A DNA stretch of 32,049 bases from Hespellia sp. (GTDB taxonomy: Bacteria; Bacillota; Clostridia; Lachnospirales; Lachnospiraceae): assembly GCA_028694105.1 (NCBI GenBank), contig JAQUUC010000041.1, forward strand, positions 1 to 32,049. The letters run 5' to 3'. Shown piece by piece: positions 16,267-24,921 of the stretch. Within the stretch, counting starts at the first letter, position 1; each line of letters begins with the position of its first letter. Both the position numbers and the translations under genes were made by a program. The notes below the pieces were generated by a model. That model searched no databases. It was not told the origin of the DNA and was given only the letters and a program-made list of their open reading frames with translations.

Positions 16267-17076
16267 ATGACGAACTGGTTACTGATAAGTATCGGAATTC
16301 TTTTTTTGGTTTGTATCATTATTGGATATGTCAGAGGAATTTTAAGAATCGGAGTTTCGCTGCTCGCGACGATTGCGAGTATCGTGCTGGTGCTGATCCT
16401 TACACCGTATGTGAGCACTGCGATTGAGAAATGGTCACCGATTAAGGACATGGTTGAGACGAAATGTGTGAAGGTGTTTGCCGAGATGGTGCCGGTGGAG
16501 AGTCTGCAGGGACTTGATTTATCCGGAACAGCACTGGAGGATGTGGACACCGCAGAACTGGCTGATGTGAATTTAAGCAAGGCGGGTCTGTCAATGGCGG
16601 ATTTAACGAAAATTATGGGAGAGCTTACCAAGGACGCACAGATATCTGCGATTGAGAAAGCCGGATTTCCGGCATTTTTGCAAAATGCGCTTCTTGCCAA
16701 CAATAATACCGAAGTATATAAGGAACTTGGAGTTACTTCATTTCCGCAGTATATCGCATCCTACATCTCGAAGATCCTGATTCATATCATTGCATTTCTG
16801 ATTACATTTCTTCTGGTGACGATTATTGTGAGAGCACTGATCGTGGCAGTGGATATTATATCGGATCTGCCGGTTCTGGGACTCATTACCAGAGTGACCG
16901 GTGCGGTGGCAGGCGCGGGGATGGCGCTGATTGTTGTCTGGATTTTCTTCGTGATTATTACGGCAGCCGGTGCAACACAGATTGGAAAAGAGTGCTTTGC
17001 GCAGATTGGCCAGAGCGCAGTTCTGCAGCTGCTGTATGAGAATAATTATATTCTTAAGTTCCTGATGTCATTCTAA
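16267..17076 (+). CDS. CvpA family membrane protein
   Basis: A 269-residue integral membrane protein of the CvpA (colicin V production) type. The first helix and RG turn, WLLISIGILFLVCIIIGYVRGILR, are characteristic. Further hydrophobic segments lie at about residues 28-46, 172-194 and 212-234, ending in AGAGMALIVVWIFFVIIT. A long, probably extracellular loop at about residues 50-165 is larger than in the short CvpA proteins. The biochemical role of the family is unsettled. AGGAG lies 5 bases before the ATG at 16267; the GTG at 16261 overlaps that site. Confidence 0.82.
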   Translation: MTNWLLISIGILFLVCIIIGYVRGILRIGVSLLATIASIVLVLILTPYVSTAIEKWSPIKDMVETKCVKVFAEMVPVESLQGLDLSGTALEDVDTAELADVNLSKAGLSMADLTKIMGELTKDAQISAIEKAGFPAFLQNALLANNNTEVYKELGVTSFPQYIASYISKILIHIIAFLITFLLVTIIVRALIVAVDIISDLPVLGLITRVTGAVAGAGMALIVVWIFFVIITAAGATQIGKECFAQIGQSAVLQLLYENNYILKFLMSF

Positions 17077-17093
17077 CAGAAAAGTGATATAAT
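17065..17093 (+). promoter_or_regulatory. Promoter of the gdpP-rplI-dnaB operon
   Basis: TATAAT (17088-17093) with ATGTCA (17065-17070) 17 bp upstream. It overlaps the 3' end of the CvpA gene. Confidence 0.6.
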
Positions 17094-17160
17094 ATAGGAA
17101 CGATGTCCACAGAATACAGATGATGGGCTTGGAACTTGAAGTAACGAGGGATAATAAAGC

Positions 17161-19206
17161 ATGAAGAAAAATAATTTGCGCTTAAAAGGACAATTGAAGA
17201 TGTATATGCAGTGGCCATTTATTATGACGATTCTGCTTGTTGCGATGAATTTATGGGTATATTCAACGAATAAGAGAGCCGGAATGGTCATGTCGGTGTG
17301 CGTGGTCATTTATTTGCTGATTGCATGTGCGCTTTATCTGTATAACCGGACGATTATTTTTTCCGATATGATTCAGTTCGCCACACAGTACGGTGTGGTA
17401 CAGAATACCTTGCTGAAGGAGCTGGTGGTTCCGTATGTTCTGGTGCTCGAGGACGGAAGGATTATCTGGGAGAATGATACCTTTCAGGAGCTTGTTGGCA
17501 GTAAGAATCAGGAGAAGATGCTGGCAAAGATTATTCCTGAGCTGAACCGCAGCATTTATCCGAAGAGTGAGACTGAGAATATCGAGCTCGAGATTACATA
17601 CAAAGAGCGGGATTATTCGGTACAGCTTCGAAAGATTTCGGTGGAAGGCTTCAGCGAGAATGAGGCACTGCTTGAGATTCCGGAGGAAAAAGAATATTTC
17701 GTTGCAATCTCTCTGACGGATGTTACAGAGCTGAATGAGTATGTGAAAGAAAACGAGGAGCAGCGACTGATCGCTGGTCTGATTTATGTGGATAACTATG
17801 ATGAGGTCATGGACAGTGTTGAAGAGGTGCGTCAGTCACTGCTGGTTGCGCTGATCGACCGTAAGATTAATCAGTACATTGGCAACATCGATGGCATCGT
17901 CAAGAAGCTGGAGAAAGATAAATATTTTATCGTCATCAAGAAAAAGAGCTATTATACCATTCAGGCAGATAAGTTTTCACTGCTTGAGGATGTAAAGAAT
18001 GTCAATATCGGAAATGCCCGTTCTGCAACATTAAGCATCGGTCTGGGAATGAATACGGCTACTTATGCGCAGAGCTATAATTATGCCCGTGTTGCAATTG
18101 ATCTTGCACTTGCCCGCGGAGGTGATCAGGCGGTCATCAAGGACTGTCACGGAATCACATATTTCGGAGGCAAGAAGGAACAGACGGCGAAGAACACAAG
18201 AGTAAAGGCGCGTGTCAAAGCGGAGGCCCTGCGTGAATTTATTGTATCAAAGGACGAGGTCATCGTGATGGGACACCGCATTTCCGATGCGGATTCACTC
18301 GGAGCCTGCGTCGGTATTTACCGGGCGGCTGTGGAGCTGGAGAAGAAAGCACACATTGTCATCAATGATGTGACGAGTTCTGTCCGTCCGTTATATGATG
18401 AGATTGCGAAGAACAAGGCTTATCCGAAGGATATTTTCCTGACATCGGATAAGGTGCGTGATTATCTGACGGATAACACGATGGTCGTTGTGGTTGATAC
18501 CAATAAGGCAGAGATGACGGATTGTCCGGAGCTTCTTAAGAAGGCGAAGACGATTGCTGTTCTGGATCATCACAGACAGGGCAGCAATGTCATCGAGAAT
18601 GCGGTCCTTTCTTATATTGAACCTTATTCCTCTTCGACCTGTGAGATGGTTGCAGAGGTTTTACAGTATATTGTGGAAGATATCAAGCTTCCAAGCGTTG
18701 AGGCGGACTGTCTTTACGCCGGAATTATGATTGATACGCGCAACTTTATGAACCGCACCGGAGTCCGTACCTTTGAGGCGGCGGCATTTCTTAGAAGATG
18801 CGGTGCAGATATCACCCGTGTCCGCAAGATGTTCCGTGACGATATGGATTCTTACCGTGCGAAAGCGGAGGCAATCCGTGCGGCAGAGGTTTACCGCAAT
18901 GAATATGCAATTTCCGTATGCCCGAGCGATATCAGCAGTCCGACGGTTCTGGCGGCACAGGCGGCCAATGAGCTGCTGGATATCAGCGGTATCAAAGCAT
19001 CCTTTGTTATGGTAGAATACAATAATCAGATTTTCGTGAGCGCAAGATCGATTGATGAGCTGAATGTACAGCTGATTGCGGAAGCGCTCGGCGGCGGCGG
19101 CCACATTAATTCCGCCGGCATGCAGTTTAAATTTACAGATATGTCAAGAGCGATTCGAATGCTCAAAGAGACAATAGATACAATGATAGAAGAAGGAGAC
19201 ATTTAG
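17161..19206 (+). CDS. gdpP: Cyclic-di-AMP phosphodiesterase GdpP
   Basis: A 681-residue membrane enzyme that hydrolyses c-di-AMP to pApA, controlling potassium and osmolyte balance and wall stress responses in Firmicutes. Two membrane helices lie within residues 13-62. A PAS-like domain (about 75-180) and a degenerate GGDEF-like domain (about 180-335) follow. The DHH phosphoesterase domain shows H372, D376 and D378 in GHRISDADSLGA, VVVVDTNKAE, and D469-H470-H471 in VLDHHRQGS. The DHHA1 domain ends with GGGGHINSAG (644-653). All expected metal ligands are visible, so it should be active. The stop codon directly abuts the rplI start, the common Firmicutes order. Confidence 0.95.
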   Translation: MKKNNLRLKGQLKMYMQWPFIMTILLVAMNLWVYSTNKRAGMVMSVCVVIYLLIACALYLYNRTIIFSDMIQFATQYGVVQNTLLKELVVPYVLVLEDGRIIWENDTFQELVGSKNQEKMLAKIIPELNRSIYPKSETENIELEITYKERDYSVQLRKISVEGFSENEALLEIPEEKEYFVAISLTDVTELNEYVKENEEQRLIAGLIYVDNYDEVMDSVEEVRQSLLVALIDRKINQYIGNIDGIVKKLEKDKYFIVIKKKSYYTIQADKFSLLEDVKNVNIGNARSATLSIGLGMNTATYAQSYNYARVAIDLALARGGDQAVIKDCHGITYFGGKKEQTAKNTRVKARVKAEALREFIVSKDEVIVMGHRISDADSLGACVGIYRAAVELEKKAHIVINDVTSSVRPLYDEIAKNKAYPKDIFLTSDKVRDYLTDNTMVVVVDTNKAEMTDCPELLKKAKTIAVLDHHRQGSNVIENAVLSYIEPYSSSTCEMVAEVLQYIVEDIKLPSVEADCLYAGIMIDTRNFMNRTGVRTFEAAAFLRRCGADITRVRKMFRDDMDSYRAKAEAIRAAEVYRNEYAISVCPSDISSPTVLAAQAANELLDISGIKASFVMVEYNNQIFVSARSIDELNVQLIAEALGGGGHINSAGMQFKFTDMSRAIRMLKETIDTMIEEGDI

Positions 19207-19653
19207 ATGAAAGTAATTTTATTAGAAGACGTAAAGTCACTTGGAAAAAAGGGAGAAGTAGTTGAGGTAAATGATGGATATGCAAGAAATTTCATCCTGC
19301 ATAAAAATCTTGGAATCGAGGCGACAGGCAAGAATTTAAATGACTTAAAGCTGAAGAAGAGCAATGAAGCGAAGCTTGCACAGGAACAGCTGGACGCAGC
19401 GAAAGTTCTGGCGGCAGAGATTGAGAAGGGCCAGATTACGCTTGCAATCAAGGTTGGAGAAGGCGGAAAGACCTTCGGCTCCGTATCGACAAAGGAGATC
19501 GCGTCCGCAGTGAAGGATCAGCTGAATATTGAGGTAGACAAAAAGAAGGTACAGCTCAAGGATGCCATTAAGACACTCGGTGAGCACACCGTGCCAATTA
19601 AAGTACACACGAAGGTCACAGCGAATCTCAAAGTGATCGTGAATGAAGAGTAA
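19207..19653 (+). CDS. rplI: 50S ribosomal protein bL9
   Basis: A 148-residue bL9, full length. The N-terminal domain has the signature [21 protein letters not shown] and [21 protein letters not shown] long central helix (residues 40-75) connects it to the C-terminal rRNA-binding domain, with [18 protein letters not shown] and ALK-type [11 protein letters not shown]. bL9 binds 23S rRNA near the L1 stalk and helps keep the reading frame. The gene lies with no gap after gdpP and 14 bp before dnaB; its ribosome site (GAAGGAGA) is inside the gdpP end. Confidence 0.98.
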   Translation: MKVILLEDVKSLGKKGEVVEVNDGYARNFILHKNLGIEATGKNLNDLKLKKSNEAKLAQEQLDAAKVLAAEIEKGQITLAIKVGEGGKTFGSVSTKEIASAVKDQLNIEVDKKKVQLKDAIKTLGEHTVPIKVHTKVTANLKVIVNEE

Positions 19654-19667
19654 GGAGAAATACAAGT

Positions 19668-21023
19668 ATGGACGAAGCAATTATCAAAAAGATATTGCCT
19701 CATAGTATTGAAGCAGAGCAGTCCGTTGTCGGTGCGATGCTGATGGATAAAGATGCGATTATGACCGCCGCGGAGATTGTGTCGGGCGATGATTTTTACC
19801 AGACTGCCTACGGTGTTCTCTTTGACTCGATGGTGGAATTGTTTAATGAAGCTAAGCCAGTGGATCTGGTTACGCTGCAGGAACGTCTGAAAGAAAAGAA
19901 TGTTCCGCCGGAAATTAGCAGCATGGAATTCGTGCGTGATCTGATTACCAATGTACCGACCTCGGCAAATGTAAAGTATTATGCCGAAATCGTGCAGGAG
20001 AAGTCAACACTTCGAAAACTGATTAAGTTAAATGAAGAGATTGCAAATACCTGCTATGTTGCCAGTGAACCGCTGGATGTCATTCTGGAACGTACAGAAA
20101 AGAAGACATTTGAGCTGGTACAGCGAGGCAACGTGAATCAGGACTATGTTCCAATTAAGCAGGTTGTATTAAATGCACTGGACCGTATTGAAAAAGCATC
20201 CAAGACCGCAGGAACCGTTACCGGTGTTCCGACCGGATTTTTGGATCTTGATTATAAGCTGGCAGGTCTTCAGCCGTCCGATCTGGTTCTGGTTGCGGCA
20301 AGACCGTCTATGGGTAAGACTGCGTTCGTGCTGAACATTGCACAGCACGCAGCATTTAAGCAGAATAAGGCAGTTGCAGTCTTCAGTCTTGAGATGTCAA
20401 AGGAACAGCTCGTGAACCGTCTGTTCTCTCTGGAGGCTCACGTAGATGCACAGCTCATTCGTACTGGTAATCTGAAGGATACGGACTGGGAGAAGTTGAT
20501 TGAAGGTGCCGGAACCATCGGAAAATCACATCTGGTTATCGATGATACCTCCGGTATCACGCTGGCAGAGATGCGTTCGAAATGCCGTAAGTTCAAGCTG
20601 GAATTAGGTCTGGACCTGATTATCATTGACTACTTACAGCTGATGTCAGGAAGTGGAGTTAAGAGTAACGAGAGCAGACAGCAGGAGATTTCCGACATTT
20701 CCCGAGGCTTAAAAGGTCTTGCCAGAGAGCTGAATGTTCCGGTTATTGCGCTGTCACAGTTATCCCGTGCCGTAGAGTCCCGGCCGGATAAGCGACCGAT
20801 GCTTTCGGATCTTCGTGAATCCGGAGCCATCGAGCAGGATGCCGACGTTGTAATGTTCATCTATCGTGATGATTATTACAATCATGACACTGAGGATAAG
20901 AATGTGGCGGAGATCATCATTGCCAAGCAGAGAAACGGCCCGATTGGAACCGTGCGGCTCGCATGGATTCCGCAGTATACACGATTTGGAAATGCTGTTG
21001 GCGGAGGACAGGAGCTGGAGTAA
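19668..21023 (+). CDS. dnaB: Replicative DNA helicase DnaB (DnaC in Bacillus naming)
   Basis: A 451-residue hexameric fork helicase. The N-terminal domain (residues 1-110) starts with PHSIEAEQSVVGAMLMD, typical of DnaB. The RecA-like domain has Walker A ARPSMGKTAF (K217), followed by AVAVFSLEMSKEQLVNR and LDLIIIDYLQLMSG (Walker B). It ends with LSDLRESGAIEQDADVVMFI and IIIAKQRNGPIGTVRL. No intein is present, although this family is a frequent intein host. AAGGAGA precedes the start. The last codons form the 5' arm of the terminator. Confidence 0.97.
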   Translation: MDEAIIKKILPHSIEAEQSVVGAMLMDKDAIMTAAEIVSGDDFYQTAYGVLFDSMVELFNEAKPVDLVTLQERLKEKNVPPEISSMEFVRDLITNVPTSANVKYYAEIVQEKSTLRKLIKLNEEIANTCYVASEPLDVILERTEKKTFELVQRGNVNQDYVPIKQVVLNALDRIEKASKTAGTVTGVPTGFLDLDYKLAGLQPSDLVLVAARPSMGKTAFVLNIAQHAAFKQNKAVAVFSLEMSKEQLVNRLFSLEAHVDAQLIRTGNLKDTDWEKLIEGAGTIGKSHLVIDDTSGITLAEMRSKCRKFKLELGLDLIIIDYLQLMSGSGVKSNESRQQEISDISRGLKGLARELNVPVIALSQLSRAVESRPDKRPMLSDLRESGAIEQDADVVMFIYRDDYYNHDTEDKNVAEIIIAKQRNGPIGTVRLAWIPQYTRFGNAVGGGQELE

Positions 21024-21037
21024 CATCCAGCTCCTTT
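21010..21037 (+). terminator. Terminator overlapping the dnaB stop codon
   Basis: AGGAGCTGGA (21010-21019) pairs with TCCAGCTCCT (21026-21035) around GTAACA, followed by a short TTTG tract. The left arm encodes the last DnaB residues and the loop carries the stop codon. The U tract is weak. Confidence 0.65.
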
Positions 21038-21054
21038 GTCACGCCGGTCAGCAT

Positions 21055-22281
21055 CTATTCATACAGCAGATTAGCAATAGCTTCGTCATCCATGTTATCT
21101 TTTGTAACCCATGTATATCCGGTGTTGACTACGGCTTCATTGCCCTGCTCAAGGATGGTTCTTGCGCAGGCAACAACTGTCGCATATCCCATTCCAAATG
21201 GATTCTGAACCAGCAGGCCCTGAACCTCTCCGTTTTTCAAAGAATCCAGCTGTGTTCTGCCCGCATCAAAGCCGACGATGGTGGTGGAACTCATGCGGTT
21301 CATCTGTTTACAGGCTGAGACAGCGAGCTGCGTTGTGGTCGTATTGGTGGTATAGATTGCTCTGACATCCGGATGCTTTTCCAGATAGTACTGAATCACA
21401 TCTTCATCCGACAAATCAGCGGCTGCTGCGCCGTTATCCGTGGGAGCGTCAGTATTAGCAGCTGCATCTGTTCCAGCGTCAGCAGAATCGGCTGAGTCTC
21501 CGGCATTGTTCTCATTCTGTTCTTTTATAATTGCTTCTTTTAATTCATCCATCTTATCATTATAAAGTGTCTCTGCAATCAGAATGTTCGGATGGTTCGC
21601 CTGCAGTTCATCGGTAAAACCTTTGACGCGGTCCATAGAAGTAGCGGAAGCAGAATCCTGTGAAAGGATGAGGATCGAACCGGAATCCTTGATTTCCGTA
21701 CTCAAATTGTCAGCGACGGCAGCAGCGGCACTTATGTTATCCGTCTTAACGACGCAGAGGATTCCGTCATAATTATTGGAAGAATCGAAGGCGACAATTG
21801 GAATGTCACTTTCCGTTGCAAGGTCGAACTGAACCTGACATGCTGCTGCGTCCACGCTTGCGATGCCGATGACGTCCGGATAGCGGGATAATTCTTCATC
21901 CAGAATATTGACCTGATCATCAATGTCGGTCGACTTGTCCGGCGCGTTATATGTGACCTTTACTTTATCATTTCCGGTATAACCGAGTGCCTCATTGATA
22001 TCATCAGCAGCCTGCTTTACACCACTTGCCAGTGTGTTCCAATAAGAATCTCCGCTGCCGCGCCCGATGATGGAAATGTAGCTTCCGGCTTTCAGATTGA
22101 GACCGTCCACGTTGTTGTAGGCAGCCGGTGAGATGGCATCCAGATTCACCTGATATACCGGGTCCTCTGACACCGGGAGTTTTGTCTCTTCTTTGGGATC
22201 TGACGCACACGCACAGAGCGATGCTGTCATAAAAACAGCTACAGAGCCTGCAAGCCATTTTCTAAATTTATACTTCTTCAT
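21055..22281 (-). CDS. Sugar-type ABC substrate-binding lipoprotein
   Basis: A 408-residue secreted binding protein of the ribose/galactose-binding (Peripla_BP_4) type. A signal peptide with a possible lipobox L-C-A-C (residues 22-25) suggests a membrane-anchored lipoprotein. Core motifs are SYISIIGRGSGDSYWNTLASGVKQAADD, ASVDAAACQVQFDLATESDIPIV and STTIVGFDAGRTQLDSLKNG. Residues about 257-288 are an Ala/Asp/Asn-rich low-complexity stretch inserted in the second lobe. No permease or ATPase gene is nearby, so it is an orphan receptor or uses a transporter encoded elsewhere. The ATG at 22281 has GGAGG 8 bases upstream; an in-frame ATG at 22302 does not. Confidence 0.87.
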   Translation of the reverse strand: MKKYKFRKWLAGSVAVFMTASLCACASDPKEETKLPVSEDPVYQVNLDAISPAAYNNVDGLNLKAGSYISIIGRGSGDSYWNTLASGVKQAADDINEALGYTGNDKVKVTYNAPDKSTDIDDQVNILDEELSRYPDVIGIASVDAAACQVQFDLATESDIPIVAFDSSNNYDGILCVVKTDNISAAAAVADNLSTEIKDSGSILILSQDSASATSMDRVKGFTDELQANHPNILIAETLYNDKMDELKEAIIKEQNENNAGDSADSADAGTDAAANTDAPTDNGAAAADLSDEDVIQYYLEKHPDVRAIYTTNTTTTQLAVSACKQMNRMSSTTIVGFDAGRTQLDSLKNGEVQGLLVQNPFGMGYATVVACARTILEQGNEAVVNTGYTWVTKDNMDDEAIANLLYE

Positions 22282-22368
22282 ATCATAATCCTCCAAATAC
22301 AAAATTTCTTCTATAACTATACACCAAAATTGTGAAAAGAAAAGGGTTACTTTACAAAAACTTAAGAA

Positions 22369-22425
22369 ATTTGTATTAAATTTAAACCATAAATAGACTT
22401 GTGCATTAGCGCTATTTGTATTAAA
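22369..22425. repeat. Direct repeat ATTTGTATTAAA in the divergent intergenic region
   Basis: Exact 12-bp copies at 22369-22380 and 22414-22425, 45 bp apart, lie between the binding-protein gene and the ferredoxin gene. The second copy overlaps the -35 position of the ferredoxin promoter. The region is AT-rich, so chance is possible. Confidence 0.4.
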
Positions 22426-22450
22426 ATGGACTCGTACGATAGTTTATAAT
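22421..22450 (+). promoter_or_regulatory. Ferredoxin promoter
   Basis: TATAAT (22445-22450) with a weak TTAAAA -35 (22421-22426) and an 18-bp spacer, followed by AAAAAGGAGG before the ferredoxin ATG. Confidence 0.5.
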
Positions 22451-22453
22451 TAA

Positions 22454-22642
<189 letters not shown>

Positions 22643-22678
22643 TTCCGGAATAGTGAAAGAAGGATTTTAGAAGGAGTG

Positions 22679-22705
22679 GACCGGCATAGACTGCCGGTCT
22701 CTTTT
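22679..22705 (+). terminator. Ferredoxin terminator
   Basis: GACCGGCA (22679-22686) pairs exactly with TGCCGGTC (22692-22699) around TAGAC, followed by TCTTTTT. Confidence 0.9.
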
Positions 22706-22833
22706 TGTGTAACAGAAGTTGTAGGAACGGCACAGAATTTGACGAACGAATCTTCTCAAAGTTTGTCCCAATCAGTGTTATACTAATAAGGAAGTAATTG
22801 ACAGGATCAACACGAGGAGGGTGAATAATTTTA

Positions 22834-23436
22834 ATGGGTGAACTTCGCTATATGATTTCTGAGGCCGCAAAGCAGGTGGATGTTGAATCTCACGTGCTCC
22901 GCTATTGGGAAGAGGAACTGGATCTTTCCATCGACCGTACGGAAATGGGACACAGGTATTATACGAAAGAGGATATCGAATTGTTTCAGTGTGTGAAGAA
23001 ACTCAAGGAAAAAGGAATGCAGCTGAAGGATTTAAAACCGGTCATTCCGGATCTTCTGGAAAAGAAGGCGAAGATACATCAGAAGGAACAGACGGAAGAG
23101 AACGGGAAAAAGGAAATCACGGTCCAGAAAGAAGATACGGAAGTTTTTACAGACGAAAAGCTCGCACAGGTGCGGACCTTTATCAGTGATGTCGTTACGG
23201 AAGTCATTCTGGATAACAATGAAAAGCTCAAAAAAGAAATCACGGAAAGTGTCACGGAGAGCGTGACCGGAGAAGTGGTGCATGAGATGGATGTGGTGCT
23301 GCGTGAGCGGGAGCGGCGGGAGGAAGAACACTTCCACAAAATGGACTGTCTGATCCGCCAGCAGCAGGCATACCGGAAGGATGCGGTCAAGGTCGCACCG
23401 ATTCAGCGGCTTAAAAAATTAGTAATGGGGACGTAG
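22834..23436 (+). CDS. MerR-like HTH protein with coiled-coil C-terminus
   Basis: A 200-residue protein. Residues 5-75 are a MerR-type winged helix: YMISEAAKQVDVESHVLRYWEEE, GHRYYTKEDIELFQCVKKLKEKG and MQLKDLKPVIPDLL. Residues 80-170 are highly charged and probably helical (KEITESVTESVTGEVV, REREREERR-like runs), without the cysteine or drug-binding domain of classical MerR sensors. The layout resembles the chromosome-anchoring protein RacA as well as a simple regulator, and the sequence does not decide between them. GGAGG lies 13 bases before the ATG, an unusually long gap. An in-frame ATT (22828) would fit better, so the exact start is uncertain. Confidence 0.8.
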   Translation: MGELRYMISEAAKQVDVESHVLRYWEEELDLSIDRTEMGHRYYTKEDIELFQCVKKLKEKGMQLKDLKPVIPDLLEKKAKIHQKEQTEENGKKEITVQKEDTEVFTDEKLAQVRTFISDVVTEVILDNNEKLKKEITESVTESVTGEVVHEMDVVLRERERREEEHFHKMDCLIRQQQAYRKDAVKVAPIQRLKKLVMGT

Positions 23437-23458
23437 CGTCTGGCTGCATCCCCATTTT
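23424..23458. terminator. Bidirectional terminator between convergent genes
   Basis: AATGGGGA (23424-23431) pairs with TCCCCATT (23449-23456). GTAGC/GCTGC extends it inside with one mismatch and a wobble pair. TTTTC follows on the plus strand and an A-rich run precedes it, so it can serve both the MerR-like gene and the histidine kinase gene. Its left arm lies in the last MerR-like codons. Confidence 0.75.
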
Positions 23459-23473
23459 CTATTTCCGGTAAAA

Positions 23474-24886
23474 TTATTTTGTGCTCAGCGAAAAGATAAA
23501 CTCCGTTCCGACACCCTCTGTACTGATAACGTTGATATGCTCATCGTGTGCGGAAATGATTTCTTTTACGATAGAAAGTCCGAGACCGGTGCCCTTCTTA
23601 TCCTTGCCGCGGGAGAGGTCGGATTTGTAAAAACGATCCCAGATCTTGGTGAGAGCCTGTTTCGGAATACCAATCCCGGAGTCTTTGACCGAGATAAAAA
23701 TCTTATCGTTCTGTTTCGTGACCTCCACCGTGACGGAGGAATCGTGCTCACTGAACTTAATTGCGTTATCCAGCAGATTGTAGAGTACCTGCTGAATCTT
23801 GCCATGGTCGGCATAGACAACGGTTTCATCGGGCAGGAGCAGAAGTTCAATGGAAATCTTCTTGCCGGTGCAGACACCCTCGAAGGAGGCTGCGGTCTTC
23901 TTGATCATTTCCTGAATATTGAAAAAGGTTTTATCCAGAAGCAGCTCTTTGGTGTCGAATTCGTTGAGTGTCAGCAGGTCTTTGGTCAGATCCGTGAGCC
24001 GCTCGGTCTCAAATGAGATAATATTCAGATATTTACCCTGCAATTCCGGTGGAATCGTACCATCTGCAATCGCCTCGACATAGCCCTTGATGGAAGTGAG
24101 AGGCGAGCGGAAATCATGTGATACATTTGCAATGAATTTTTTCTGATAATCCTCCATGTCCTGTATCTGCGAAGCCATAAAATTAAGCGAAGCGGACAGA
24201 TACCCCATCTCATCCGTGGTATGAACCGGAATCTCGTAGGTAAGGTTGCCGGAAGCGTACTGGGTCGCGGCATCCGTGATTTTACGGAGTGGCCGGTATA
24301 CAAAAAACTGGAATCCGAGAAGGATGATAAACGAAAAAATGTAAATCACAGCAACGGAAATGTAGATTGGCCACAGAATATGGTCCCGCTGTACTTTGAT
24401 ATCCTGAAACGGCTTGTGAATCAGAATATATCCTTTGGTGGAAAAGCCTTGTACGACCGGTGCCATGACCGTGATGACATCTTCATCAAAATATCCGTGA
24501 TAAGTTCCAATCAGATAGCGTTCATTTCCCATCTCGGTTGGATTGAAATTCTCAATGACCGTTGGAACGGTGGTTCCATCTAGGTGAGAAGCCGCAATCA
24601 GACATCCCTCCGCATCAACGAACCAGAAGGATGCATCGCTGTAGACGCGCATGGCATCCAGCTGCGTGCGCACAGCGGAAGAATCTGTGGAAGAAGTTTC
24701 CTGGCTGAAATAATCCGGGAGATAATCAGACGCAATCAGATTTGCCTCCTGATAAAGACCGGAATAAGTATCCGTCTCGATCCGCGACAAAATAAGCTGA
24801 GAGGTCAGAGTTCCAACCAGAAAGAAACTTAAAAAACCAAATATGATATAAATAATAATAAATTTTAGGTACAGCGTACTTTTCAT
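23474..24886 (-). CDS. HAMP-containing sensor histidine kinase
   Basis: A 470-residue membrane sensor kinase. Membrane helices at about residues 8-30 and 171-196 enclose an outside sensor domain of about 140 residues that looks dCache/PAS-like (SFWFVDAEGCLIAASHLDGT). A HAMP linker (about 196-250) leads to the H box NVSHDFRSPLTSIKG (H257). The N box is YNLLDNAIKFSEH, and the ATP lid region has DSGIGIP and GTGLGLSIVKEII. The D-F-R-S variant of the usual E-L-R-T after the histidine is common in Firmicutes. AGGAG precedes the start. It is the last gene of a mutS2-regulator-kinase run and surely pairs with the regulator 35 bp upstream. The signal is unknown. Confidence 0.93.
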   Translation of the reverse strand: MKSTLYLKFIIIYIIFGFLSFFLVGTLTSQLILSRIETDTYSGLYQEANLIASDYLPDYFSQETSSTDSSAVRTQLDAMRVYSDASFWFVDAEGCLIAASHLDGTTVPTVIENFNPTEMGNERYLIGTYHGYFDEDVITVMAPVVQGFSTKGYILIHKPFQDIKVQRDHILWPIYISVAVIYIFSFIILLGFQFFVYRPLRKITDAATQYASGNLTYEIPVHTTDEMGYLSASLNFMASQIQDMEDYQKKFIANVSHDFRSPLTSIKGYVEAIADGTIPPELQGKYLNIISFETERLTDLTKDLLTLNEFDTKELLLDKTFFNIQEMIKKTAASFEGVCTGKKISIELLLLPDETVVYADHGKIQQVLYNLLDNAIKFSEHDSSVTVEVTKQNDKIFISVKDSGIGIPKQALTKIWDRFYKSDLSRGKDKKGTGLGLSIVKEIISAHDEHINVISTEGVGTEFIFSLSTK

Positions 24887-24921
24887 GAATGTCTCCTACC
24901 CTGCTGCGGTGAATCAGAACT

